This document shows, one piece after another, positions 1-9,672 of a DNA stretch of 64,000 nucleotides. The position numbers were made by a program, and so were the translations under genes. Below the pieces are notes generated by a model. That model saw only the letters and a list, made by a program, of their open reading frames with translations. It was not told where the DNA came from and ran no database searches. Every line of letters begins with the position of its first letter. Within the stretch, counting starts at the first letter, position 1. Source of the DNA: Mesomycoplasma bovoculi M165/69 (lineage in GTDB: Bacteria > Bacillota_I > Bacilli_A > Mycoplasmatales > Metamycoplasmataceae); contig NZ_CP007154.1 in the NCBI RefSeq assembly GCF_000524555.1, positions 682,001 to 746,000 of the forward strand. Direction: 5' to 3'.

Positions 1-473
1 GGTTTTCGTTTACCAGTGTCTTTGTCAACAAAAGTGGTTTCAGCTGTGTCAATAGTTTCAAAACGAACACTAATTGGTTCTGGAAATTGTGGTTCTTTTT
101 CTTTGATGGTTTTATATTTTTGAGTTTTTGCATCAAATTCAAGTTTACCAGTTGTTTGAACTTTAGCAGTATCACCATCAGTTCAACTAACTAGTTTAGC
201 TTCAAACACACTAAAATATTTTAAATTTGGTAATTTATCATTTTTGTACATTTGTTTATCTGCATTGGTTCAAACATAATTTGTGTCAAAAAACTTTTGA
301 ACTTCTTTATAATAATTGCTATTTTTATTTTGAATATCTGCAAAAGGATTATCTTGAAAACTTTCAACTTGATAATACTTTTGCGCACTAGCATAATTTA
401 ATCCACAAGATGCTAGTGCCACTATTGGTGTTATAGTTGCAGAAACTAAGAGTAATTTTTTTCAAACAAACAT
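1..473 (-). CDS. Thermonuclease-like (SNase family) lipoprotein, 3' end outside window
   Basis: Predicted surface lipoprotein nuclease. The N-terminus has a signal peptide ending in a lipobox (VALASC, Cys23). About residues 94-105 read VSWTDGDTAKV and further on SVRFETIDTAET, matching the staphylococcal-nuclease pattern DGDT...VR...(I)DTPE (Ca-binding Asp and catalytic Arg region). Such nucleases degrade host DNA so that mycoplasmas, which cannot make nucleotides de novo, can take them up. It is the third gene of an operon behind two P80-type lipoproteins, 19 bp after the previous stop. In other mycoplasmas (for example Mhp379 of M. hyopneumoniae) a similar lipoprotein nuclease sits beside transporter genes. 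The gene runs off the window edge, so the C-terminal half of the nuclease fold is not seen. Confidence 0.75.
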
Positions 474-492
474 GATTATTTCTATTTAAAAA

Positions 493-2628
493 TTATTTAA
501 ATTTTGGACCCAAGTTTTTTCCTAATTCTTCCAAGAATTGATCAAAATCAACCTTTTCTCCACTTTGTGCTTTACTTAAAACAGCAGACATTGTAGTTCC
601 AAGTCCATCTCTAAATTTAGCAGATGAAGCATCAGCTGTATCATAAATTAATTGATATTTATTATTTGCATTATCAGTTGATAAGAATTTATTAAATTCT
701 GTTCATGTAATACGTTTTCCTGCATTGGAATCGTTTGCAAAAGCTTTATTTTCAAAGGTAGATTTATAAGGAGCAATATATGAAGTTTGTTGCACTCAGT
801 ACTCAATTGGAGTTAATTGTTGACCTTGTCCAAATTCCACTTTAGTGTTTAATAATCAATTTAAAAACACACGAACTGCTTCATCTTCTTTTTTATTTGC
901 ATGGATTGCAATTAAGTCAGCACCTTGTGAAACAATTGAATTTTTTTGACTATTTGAATCAAATTTTTCTGGACCAGCAAGTGTTTCCATTTCATCTTCA
1001 TTAAGTTTACTGCTGGTGTTTTGTTGTTCACTACTAATATATGTTTTTAAAAGGAATGGAAGATATTTGAAACTATCTGGAGCATTTAATTTTTCAATAG
1101 TTTTAGGATCTATGTCCTTTGGAGCACTAGCTGCTGTAAACAAAAGATAGCTTTTGTCTCCAATTGTTTTAATCATTTCTTCAAGTTGTGTTTTAGTTTC
1201 TTCGGCAATTTTTTTACCTTTGCCTGAAGGTCCAGAAATTGTATAACTAGTATATTTTGTACCATTTTTACTTGTTTTTTCTTCTAGTTTTTTAAAAGTA
1301 GTGTTTTTATCAATAATTGCTGCATATTTGGCATCTAAACTTGTGGTAGTTTTCTGATTACCAGCGGAATCTGTGTATTTTACTAAAAATTGTGTTTTTC
1401 CTTTAGGGAAGAAATTATATTTATAACCTGCTGATGATCCAATAAAGAAAGCTTCTTGGTGGTTTTTTAGATACAATGAGTTGTATTCACCAGCACCTCC
1501 TATATAAAGAGATTTGTTGTTAATTCCCTTATCTAAAAGATCATAAGCCGCTTTAAAGGCTTGATAACGTGGAGATGATTTATCATTTCAATAAGACTTG
1601 TAATCAACCCTGTCACCTTTTAAAACAGAAATAGCTTTTGATTTGTCTCCATTATTATATCCTGCTACCATTGAAAAAAAACTAGTTGCTGCATTGTCAA
1701 TTCCAAAAACAGCTTTTGCTCTTGTTAAATCACTTCCTTGAGTAACTGAGTTAGGAAATGATTTAACAACTCTATCAGCAAAATCAACCATTTGTTCATA
1801 GTTGTCAAAAATTTGACTATTAAATTGGTATCCAGCTAGTCCACCTTGTGATTCTGGAACAGATGTATACTCTTTTCAAATTTTTGCAACTTCAGCTAAA
1901 TCAGCTGAGTATTTACTATTTGATGACTTAATTTGTGAAATTTCTGTAAATAATTTATCACCTGAAGCAATGGTTGCAGGAGTAGTATCGTTCATAGCTT
2001 TATCAACAATATAAGCTAAAACCATTTTGTCAATAGATAAAATCTGTGAAGATTTTGCAAAAGGTAGTGAATAAATACCTTTAGAGTCAAGCAAAGGAAT
2101 TTCACTGTTGTAGTTTAAAAAGGCATCAATTCCATCTTCTTTTAATGTGTTATAAAGTTGCTTTTCAGCTTCTGAACCTGATGCTGTTCCACTTTTGAAG
2201 TCATGAACAATTGGTAAAGCCATTTCATTACTATTAACAATTGCAAGTAAGGATGGGTAGTTGGTAACAATATTTGGAATTTTGCTTTTATCTTGAGATT
2301 TTAAAAAGGTTTGAATATTTTGAGTTGCACCATTATATCCACCTGCAAAAGGTAACAATTCCATTGGTAAAAAACCTGGTAAATTTTTAGCTGTTTGATT
2401 TCACTGTTTAACAATTTCAGTTAAAGCTTTGGTTTCATTTCCGCTTGATGAAAAACTATGACCAAAAATAAGTTTGTTGTCATCATTTGTGTCAAAAGCA
2501 AATTTGTCACCTATTGTTTTAGTGGAATTATTTGAACCAACTCCACAAGAAACTAAAAGTGATCCAAGTCCGATTGCCGAACCTAATGGTAGTAAAATTT
2601 TTGATTTTTTAAGTTTAGATAGATTCAT
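493..2628 (-). CDS. P80-type surface lipoprotein (extracellular solute-binding-like)
   Basis: A 711-residue lipoprotein. The signal peptide ends in a lipobox (SLLVSC), and a good ribosome site (AAAAGGAC) precedes the ATG. The architecture is that of the mycoplasma P80/MG185-type lipoproteins, which resemble ABC solute-binding proteins; ligand unknown. It is a paralogue of the next gene upstream (2652-4424): both carry segments such as PFAGGYNGA or a counterpart near the N-terminus, and a shared SQG...AxHANxxEDxAxxxFLxW block near the C-terminus. The order lipoprotein-lipoprotein-nuclease on one strand suggests a nutrient capture unit, possibly for nuclease products, but that is inference. Several UGA codons are read as Trp. 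Confidence 0.75.
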
Positions 2629-2651
2629 AAAGTCCTTTTAAGTAAATTTAA

Positions 2652-4424
2652 TTATTTTATAATACGATTTGAAGATTTTTTCAATTCTGATAAAAATGTA
2701 TCAAAATTAATTTTAGAAGTGTCATTATTATTAGATTTTAATTGATTTCCAATTGATCCAAAAGCAGTTTGAACAGCTTTTCTAAATGCTTGAGAAGTTG
2801 CATCTCCAGGTTCACTGTAAACTGAATATTCATTATTGTCATTAACTACTGTTTTAAATGTGTTAAATAATAATTCAAACATTGGATTGTGTGGTAATTT
2901 ATCATTACTTTTATAGTCAGATGTTAAATTACTTTTGGTTGGATTCAAATAATTTGAACGGAAAGCAAAATAGTCATTTGCTGTTCCTGTAAATGTTTGG
3001 GTTGCCTTTGATTTGTCTTTATATTCAAAGGTATTTTGTTCAGAAATAAATCATTTTAAGAAATTTTCTGTTGCTTTGTCTTCTTGTGCATTAGCATGCA
3101 TCGCCATAATTGAAGGCCCTTGTGAAGTAATACTTTTTTTAGTTTCTGTTTCAAAAGTTTTTGTAGGTTCTGGCAACAACATTAGTTCATCTGCATTCAT
3201 TTTTTCATCAGATTCTTTTTCTTCATATTTTTTGTTATAACTAGTTGTTGACATTAGTGCGAAAGGTAATAAGTGTTTTTTTTGAATGGTTGAAACCTCA
3301 AAAAGACTATCATTTTTTGGTGCATTACCTTCATAAATAACAGCATCATCTTTTTGTAAATTTTCAAATAAATCAAAAGCTTGTTTACCATTTTCGTAAG
3401 CTGGTGTACCTTTTTTAGTTACCCGATAGTCAAAACTTTTTACATTTGGGCCAAAATCAACGATGTAATTTTTGAAATCACTATTTCCTACTTGGAAACT
3501 TGAAATAAATCAGTGACTAGCACTATCATTTACTCCAACTAACCAACGACCTTTGCTTGAAATACCATCATCATTGTTAGAAGATGGGAAAGATTTTTTA
3601 ATTCTTGATGCTAAATCAAATAAATCTTTGTAGTTTTCAAGTTTAGATTTACTAAATTGATAACCTTCTAGCCCACCATTATTTAAAGGAATTTTTGTAT
3701 AACTTCCTCAAGTTTTTGCAATGAACTCTTGGTCTGTTTTTTTAAGACCATCAAAAAAAGCTTTATCTTCAGGTTTAATAGTTGCTGAACCGTCTTTTGT
3801 TGCTTGATCTACAAAATAAGCAAGTAATGGAATATCAATTCCTAAAGTTTTTCCAGATTTAACAGCTGGAATTAAATAAATACCTTTAGGATCCACTCCG
3901 CTAATTAAGTTTCCAGCTTTTAAAAAGTCTGAAACATAAGTATTTTCAATTGTCTTTTTTAAATCAGGATTACTACCTAGATTTAAAAGCATATCATACT
4001 TATTTAATGTTGCCGCAAGTCCTGAATAGTTAAATAGCAAGTTAAGACCTTTTTGTGCATTTCTAGCTGAAATGTCTTTTGTAATTTGTGAAGCCATTCC
4101 GTCATAGTAACCTGTATAGCCTTCAATTTCTATTGGTAAAAAGTCTTTGTTTTCTTGATCTTTTACTGTTGGAAGGTTATTTCACTTTTTAGCTATATCT
4201 AGCATTGCATCATAACGAGCATCATTTTTTCATGGAATACCAAATTTTAGTTTTCCATCTTCTGGTTGATTAAAACCAAAATTTGTAGAACTTTCAGTTT
4301 TATCAGTTTTATCTGCTTTACCAATTTTATCTGCGATTGGCCCACAAGAAGCAAGAGCAACAACAGAAGCTAATGGCATTGCTAATAAAGCTGCTTTTAA
4401 AGATTTATTTTTAAATTTAAACAT
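2652..4424 (-). CDS. P80-type surface lipoprotein (paralogue of 493-2628)
   Basis: A 590-residue lipoprotein and first gene of the lipoprotein-nuclease operon. The signal peptide ends VALASC, and AGAGGAT lies upstream of the ATG. It shares block structure with the following paralogue, including the SQGPSIMAMHANAQED block against SQGADLIAIHANKKED, so the two arose by tandem duplication and then diverged considerably; the downstream copy is about 120 residues longer. Probably an outer-face solute-binding protein anchored by lipid; substrate unknown. A perfect palindrome about 65 bp upstream (4489-4505) may be an operator. Confidence 0.75.
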
Positions 4425-4488
4425 TTTTATGAATCCTCTTTTGAATTTGATTAATTTTTTTTAGCTAAGCACAAATGATTTTTAATTT

Positions 4489-4505
4489 TGTACAAAATTT
4501 GTACA
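4489..4505. promoter_or_regulatory. Operator-like palindrome upstream of lipoprotein operon
   Basis: TGTACAAA-A-TTTGTACA is a perfect 8-bp inverted repeat with one central base, about 65 bp before the start codon of the first lipoprotein. The size and symmetry fit a dimeric repressor site. No regulator gene is seen nearby, so function is inferred from shape only. Confidence 0.4.
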
Positions 4506-4733
4506 TATAAAAAATTAATTGTCATAAAGCAAAGCTAAAAAATAACTAAAAACAAAAGTCGATACAGAGAACTTTCTTTTTATTCAATTAAAATGAAAAA
4601 TTATTAGGGCTTGACGGGCCAAAAAGCAAGGCAATGAAAAATTAATGCTAGTTTGTTTAGTTTTACTAATATCAAAAGTTTTCATTTGATTTATAACCAA
4701 ACCTTGCAAAAATTTAGTTTTATTGCAATAAAA

Positions 4734-4786
4734 AACATAAGAAAATTTTTCCTTCTAGAGTAATGAACAAACATTTTTCTTATGTT
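4734..4786 (-). terminator. Hairpin terminator downstream of the fused methyltransferase
   Basis: AACATAAGAAAA at 4734-4745 pairs perfectly with TTTTCTTATGTT at 4775-4786. On the minus strand the stem is followed by a run of T, as expected for intrinsic termination after the methyltransferase gene ending at 4922. The loop is long (29 nt), which lowers confidence. Confidence 0.45.
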
Positions 4787-4921
4787 AAACGTATGCATAT
4801 TTTTAAAAAACTTAAATTAATGCCATTATTATAGCAAAAATAATTCAAAATAAATATTTTTTTATTTAAAACTAATTTAAATAATTTTGACAAAATAAAA
4901 GTTGAGAAAATTAACATATTA

Positions 4922-6697
4922 CTAATCGAAAATTCTCTTTTTTGCAATTTTATAGTATTCTTTATTTTTTTCAATTCCAATAAATTTTCTTCCAAGTAAC
5001 TTGCAAGCAAGGCCAGTAGAACCACTACCCATAAAAGGATCTAAAATTAAATCATTTTCATTTGTATGCACTTCAATAATAAATTTCATTAGTTTTAATG
5101 ATTTTTGAGTGCTATGAACAGTTTTTTCTTTGCCAGATACAACTGAAGTTTCCACACTAGCTCTTAAATAAGCCACATTTACAGGTTTGTTAAAAATTCA
5201 TTTGGAATTTTTTTTGACTGCCCAAATGGCAAATTCAGTATCTTGGACATAACGCCTTTGAACATTTCGAGGCATTGGATTAGTTTTTATTCATTTAATA
5301 ACATCTTTAACTATAAAGTCATTTTTTTCAAGTTCTTGAATTAAAAAACTCATATATTTGTATGAACAAAAAATGATAAAACTACCATTTTTATTAATTA
5401 ATTTTGCAAAAGGTTTAATTCAAGATAACAAATCAAAATTATGATCCCAGTCTCCAAAATCAATTCCTTTGCGTTTTGCATTGGTAAGTGTTACAAAACT
5501 GTTTTTTTGCGAAATATTATAAGGTGGATCTGTGATTATATGATCAACTTTTACACCTTGATTTATTAACTCTTGCACAATATTTAAAGCATCACTATTG
5601 TATAAAATAGCATTCTGTTTTTCTTCAACATTAGATTGAGATAATTGTGAAACTATGGCTTTTCCTATTGCTTTAGCAACTAAAGGTGGAACAGCATTAC
5701 CAATTTGCCTACAAACACTAGTTTTTGGACCTAAAAATTCAAAAGTGTCAAAAAAAGATTGTATTCTTGCAGCTTCTCTAGGTGTAATTGCTCGATGAAG
5801 ATATGGATGTGAATTAGTTCCATTGGATGGTGTATCAAATCTAGTATCAATGGTTGGACTAGGTTGGTTTCATTTGAGACGACCCCAAGTAGTTTTAAAT
5901 TTTTGTTTGCCAATCAAAAATTCTGGCAAACATTCTTTTCCTTTTTCAGGTTTTATAAGTTCTAATTTTTGAAGTGCTGTTTTATTATGTTTAGTGGCTT
6001 GATGATTTAATAAAAATAATGCATTTTGTCTCATTATTTTTTGATATTCACTCTTAACATTTAGTAAATAGTTGCTTTTATAATTTCCTTGGCCGGATTC
6101 TAAATATGATAAATCAGAAATTGCATCAAAAACTGTAGTTTTACTAGTTATTTTGTTAGGAAAATTAATGTGTTTATTTTTGTGGGCAATTATAAAAGCT
6201 CTTTCTCGTAATTGCGGAACACCAAAATTATGAGCATTTAAAATTTGATAATTTAAAACATAACCTAGTTCATTAATTTTTGTCTTAATAGACTCAATAA
6301 AAAATCCATCCGAAGCTGTCAATAATGTTTTTACATTTTCAATAATAAAAAGTTCAGGTTGAATTTGCTCAACAATGTTCAAGTATTCTAAAAACAAAAA
6401 ATTTCTTTCATCTTTTAAACCTAATTTTTTACCTTTATTTGAAAAACCTTGACAAGGCGGACCCCCAATAATCATATTTACACCTAATTTTTTAGATTCT
6501 AAAACTAATTCTTTTTTAATTTTAGAATCTGTAATGTTTCCCAAAATTACTTTAGAATGGGGGAAGTTATGTTTAAAAGTTTCTAATGCATTTTTGTCTC
6601 AATCAGTGGCAAGAACAGTTTTAAATTCACTATTTTGTTCTAAACCTAGAGAAAATCCACCAGCACCACAAAATAAGTCTAGTATTTTAAATTTCAT
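4922..6697 (-). CDS. Fused m5C / m6A DNA methyltransferase (type II restriction-modification)
   Basis: One 591-residue reading frame with two complete methyltransferase modules. The N-terminal module (about 1-350) is a cytosine-C5 enzyme: DLFCGAGGFSLG (7-18, SAM binding), GGPPCQG with catalytic Cys82, an IENV motif, and motif X RQIGNAVPP. The C-terminal module (about 370-591) is a beta-class amino-methyltransferase: DPPY at 390-393 precedes DPFMGSGSTG near the C-terminus; DPPY favours adenine-N6. The linker (SQSNVEEKQNAILYN) carries no stop. Fused or paired methyltransferases of different type usually protect the two strands of an asymmetric site, as in type IIS systems. The divergent HNH nuclease at 6772 is the probable partner. 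The ATG at 6695-6697 begins exactly at the conserved N-terminus. Confidence 0.88.
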
Positions 6698-6702
6698 ATC
6701 AG

Positions 6703-6735
6703 AATTTGAGGAATAAATTTTTACTTCCTCAAATT
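6703..6735. promoter_or_regulatory. 11-bp inverted repeat in leader of the fused methyltransferase
   Basis: AATTTGAGGAA (6703-6713) and TTCCTCAAATT (6725-6735) are perfect complements separated by 11 nt. The repeat lies between a minus-strand TATAAT (about 6733-6738) and the methyltransferase start codon, in the 74-bp region shared with the divergent nuclease. It could be an operator for autoregulation or an mRNA hairpin affecting translation. Confidence 0.5.
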
Positions 6736-6755
6736 ATAATACATTTTTAATTTGT

Positions 6756-6761
6756 TATAAT
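6756..6761 (+). promoter_or_regulatory. -10 element of HNH nuclease; transcript near-leaderless
   Basis: TATAAT at 6756-6761 is only 10 bp before the ATG at 6772, with no Shine-Dalgarno sequence between. If used, transcription would start within a few bases of the start codon. Confidence 0.4.
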
Positions 6762-6771
6762 TAATTAAATT

Positions 6772-8055
6772 ATGACTTGAAAAAATAAAAAATTTTCTGA
6801 TATTATTAGTGATACAAATTTTACAAATATAAAACTTTTATTTTTTATGTTTTTTAACTTATCTAATATTTCAAAAGATAAATCTTTTTTTGAATTTTCA
6901 ATTAATTACAAAAAAATAGAAAAAATAAAAGAATATTATGAACAAGAAGATGTTGCATTAATAAATAATGAAAATTTTGAAAATTATTTAGATTTAAAAT
7001 TTTCTTTTAAAAATTTTACACATAAATTATTAATTGAAAATGATAAACAACTAACTAAGAAAGAATTTTTTGAAGAAATTTATAAAAAAATATTAGTAAT
7101 AAAATTTAATGATAAAAATTTTGATATTGATTTATTTGAGAAATCTTTTGTTTTGGGTTTGTTTGCATTTAGAGGATCTCCAGATGTCAAACCGAATTAT
7201 TTTTCTGTGGATGTACTTGTAAAAAATATTGACAAAAATTATATGACAAAATTTACTAATTTGCTATTAGCATCAAATTGAATTAAAGATTTGAATTTGA
7301 ATTTGAACTTCAGAAACCTGCAAAACCAGTATACAAGTGGTGAAAAGAAAAGATATCCACAAGTTAGAGTTCAATTAGATTTATTTTGACAAAAATATAA
7401 GTCAGATCTTATGAAATTAAATATAGCTAAAGCTCATTATATGAACAAAGAATTAAAGAACAAACATTTGAACAAAAATGCAAATAATAAAAAGGATTAT
7501 ATCCATAGATTATTACTTTATACAAATTGTTTTACAGACGAAAATGGAATTGTAGAAATTGATAAAAAAAAAGTTAATGAATATAGGAAAATATTAAATT
7601 TTAAAGTTAATGAATATGATAAACAATTAGGTTTTAATATAGCATCAAATTCAACTAATAACAAAGAAGAAAAAATACAAAGAAATCAACAATTAGTTGA
7701 ATTTGCTAAAATTAAATTGCCTGATTTTTGTTTTGGTTGCAAAGATAAATTTGATTTGTCAGTCAGAACATTTTATAGAAAAAATTCAAATGTGCCTTAT
7801 TTAGAAATTCATCACACTATTCCTTTTTCTCAAGATCATAAAAATGATACAATTGAAAATTTAGTTAAATTATGTCCAGTTTGTCACAAAGCAATGACGA
7901 AAAATAGAGCTGATGAAAATTTACAAAAAGAAATTATTGAATCTATTTTAAAATCTAGTGATGAAACCACAAAATTTATTCAAGAAACTTTTGAAAATCA
8001 AATTAATGAAACAAAAGGAAATATAGTAGATTTTGTTTTGTCTAAATTAGTTTAA
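6772..8055 (+). CDS. HNH restriction endonuclease (probable partner of fused methyltransferase)
   Basis: A 427-residue protein whose C-terminal third is an HNH/McrA-type nuclease domain. A zinc knuckle is formed by C320xxC323 and C368xxC371; the catalytic block is LEIHHTIPF (His347-His348), then Asn363 and H372 in CPVCHK. The N-terminal 210 residues are Lys- and Asn-rich and not recognised; they probably hold the DNA recognition part. It is divergent from the methyltransferase gene with only 74 bp between starts, a usual restriction-modification layout. HNH nucleases with a C5 plus N6 methyltransferase set are known among type IIS enzymes, so an asymmetric site is a reasonable guess. The start at ATG 6772 follows a TATAAT closely and is in frame through TGA codons. 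Confidence 0.75.
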
Positions 8056-8170
8056 TAATTTTTTTTATAATTTAAACAAGTTTTAATTTACAATTTTTTT
8101 TCCTATAAAAAAATAAAAAATAAAAACCTAATTTTGTCAATTTAGGTAAAATAAGTTGAAAGGAAACAAT

Positions 8171-9205
8171 ATGGAAAACCATAAAATAAAACAAAAAAAT
8201 GCATATTACAATGAATCTATTTCACCATTGGCTTATGCTCTCAATGGTTTAAAGGGAAAAATGAGAGCAACAAACTGGAATGTTATAAATGATCCAAAAG
8301 ATCTTGAAGTGTGAACTAGAGTTATTCAAAATTTTTGAGTGCCTGAAAAAATTCCAGTTTCAAACGATTTAGAGACTTGAAGAACACTTAGTCCTACTTG
8401 AAAAAGATTAATTACTAGAACTTTTACTGGTTTAACTTTACTTGACACAATTCAAGCCACAGTTGGTGATACAGCTCAAATTGCTCACTCACTCACTGAC
8501 CATGAGCAAATTATTTATACCAATTTTGCTTTTATGGTGGGTGTACATGCTCGTTCATATGGAACAATTTTTTCAACTTTAAACACTAGTGAAGAAATTG
8601 AAGAGGCTCACGAATGAGTAATTAATAATGAAAAATTACAAGCAAGAGCTAGAGCATTAATTCCTTTCTATATTGATAAAGATCCTTTAAAATCCAAGGT
8701 AGCCGCTGCTTTAATGCCAGGGTTTTTGCTCTATGGTGGATTTTATCTTCCTTTCTACTTGTCAGCAAGATCTAAATTACCAAACACCTCTGACATCATT
8801 AGATTAATTTTAAGAGACAAAGTTATTCATAACTATTACTCAGGATACAAATACCAACGTAAAGTTGAAAAATTGAGTCCTGAAAAACAAGAAGAAATGA
8901 AGAAGTTTGTCTTTGACTTGCTATACAAATTAATTGATTTAGAAAAAGAATACTTATACGAACTTTATAGTGAAGTTGATTTAGCTGAACCTGCAATTCG
9001 TTTTAGTGTCTACAATGCTGGAAAATTCTTGCAAAATTTAGGTTATGAATCACCTTTTACTGAAGAAGAAACTCGAATTGAACCTGAGATTTTTACCCAA
9101 CTTTCTGCACGTGCTGATGAAAATCATGACTTTTTTTCTGGTAATGGTTCATCATATGTTATGGGTACTGCTGAAGAAACTGAAGATGAGGATTGAGACT
9201 TTTAA
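8171..9205 (+). CDS. nrdF: Ribonucleotide reductase beta subunit NrdF, metal-free class Ie (VPK) type
   Basis: 344 residues; supplies the radical for reducing ribonucleotides. Alignment by eye with canonical NrdF shows the metal-ligand set is broken in a specific way: Asp92, His126 and His220 are kept, but the ligand glutamates are Val123 (MVGVHARSY), Pro183 (LMPGFLLY) and Lys217 (RDKVIH). Spacing between these positions equals that of E. coli NrdF (E98, H101, E158, E192, H195). This V/P/K set defines the class Ie enzymes described from Mesoplasma florum, which use a DOPA radical instead of a metal centre; Tyr130 is the candidate modified tyrosine. AGGAAA precedes the ATG. First gene of nrdF-nrdI-nrdE. 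Confidence 0.95.
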
Positions 9206-9207
9206 AT

Positions 9208-9672
9208 ATGCATGAAAATATTAAAATTGTAAAACCTGAAGATATTAAAAGACCTTGTGGTGAAATTTTTATAGTTTATTTTTCTTCTATTTCCAACAAT
9301 ACACATCGTTTTATTTTAAAAACAGGTTTTGAAAATAAACGAATTCCAATAGATTTAGAAGAATCAATCACTATTGATCGTGAATATGTTTTAATTTGTC
9401 CAACCTATAGTGGTGGTGGTGAATTTTCAGCTGGAGCTGTGCCAAAACAAGTTATTAAATTTTTAAACAACAAACATAACCGCGATTTTTGTAGGGGAGT
9501 TATAGCATCTGGAAACACAAACTTTGGTGACACTTTTGCTTTAGCTGGTACTGTTTTATCTAGCAAATTATCTGTGCCATTGCTATACCAATTTGAACTT
9601 TTAGGCACCAAAGATGATGTTGCAAATGTGCAAAAAATTTTAACTCAATTTTGAAGGAGCGACTGTGAGTAA
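9208..9672 (+). CDS. nrdI: NrdI flavodoxin-like activator of NrdF
   Basis: 154 residues. [14 protein letters not shown]-type phosphate-binding start ([11 protein letters not shown]), CPTYSGGG and [11 protein letters not shown] match the NrdI flavodoxin fold that binds FMN. In class Ie systems NrdI is required for making the DOPA radical. The ATG at 9208 is 2 bp after the nrdF stop. An upstream in-frame TTG would overlap nrdF and is less likely. The last codons contain the AGGAG ribosome site of nrdE, and the two genes overlap by 8 bp. Confidence 0.9.

Larger units (their letters stand above)
4425..4921. other. Intergenic region between lipoprotein operon and methyltransferase
   Basis: About 500 bp with no convincing gene; open frames here are short and low in complexity. 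It holds an 8-bp palindrome with 1-bp centre (4489-4505), a long hairpin with a T-run on the minus strand (4734-4786) and a small GC-rich patch around 4606-4625. The promoter of the lipoprotein operon must lie here. Confidence 0.6.

Noticed and set aside
4600-4630. GC-rich patch in the intergenic region before the lipoproteins
   Set aside because: Short, no RNA-gene structure or coding sense could be drawn from it.
4780-5025. Hydrophobic open frame on the minus strand
   Set aside because: Overlaps the methyltransferase end in another frame and spans the terminator hairpin; low-complexity composition.
4922-6697. Two separate methyltransferase genes
   Set aside because: The frame runs from the C5 module through the linker into the DPPY module without a TAA or TAG; breaks under the standard code are UGA Trp codons.
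8126-8147. ACCTAA...TTAGGT inverted repeat upstream of nrdF
   Set aside because: Only 6-bp arms with a 10-nt spacer in AT-rich DNA; too weak to claim an NrdR-type or other operator.
9193-9207. TTG start for nrdI inside nrdF
   Set aside because: ATG at 9208 gives the normal NrdI N-terminus; the TTG lacks a ribosome site.
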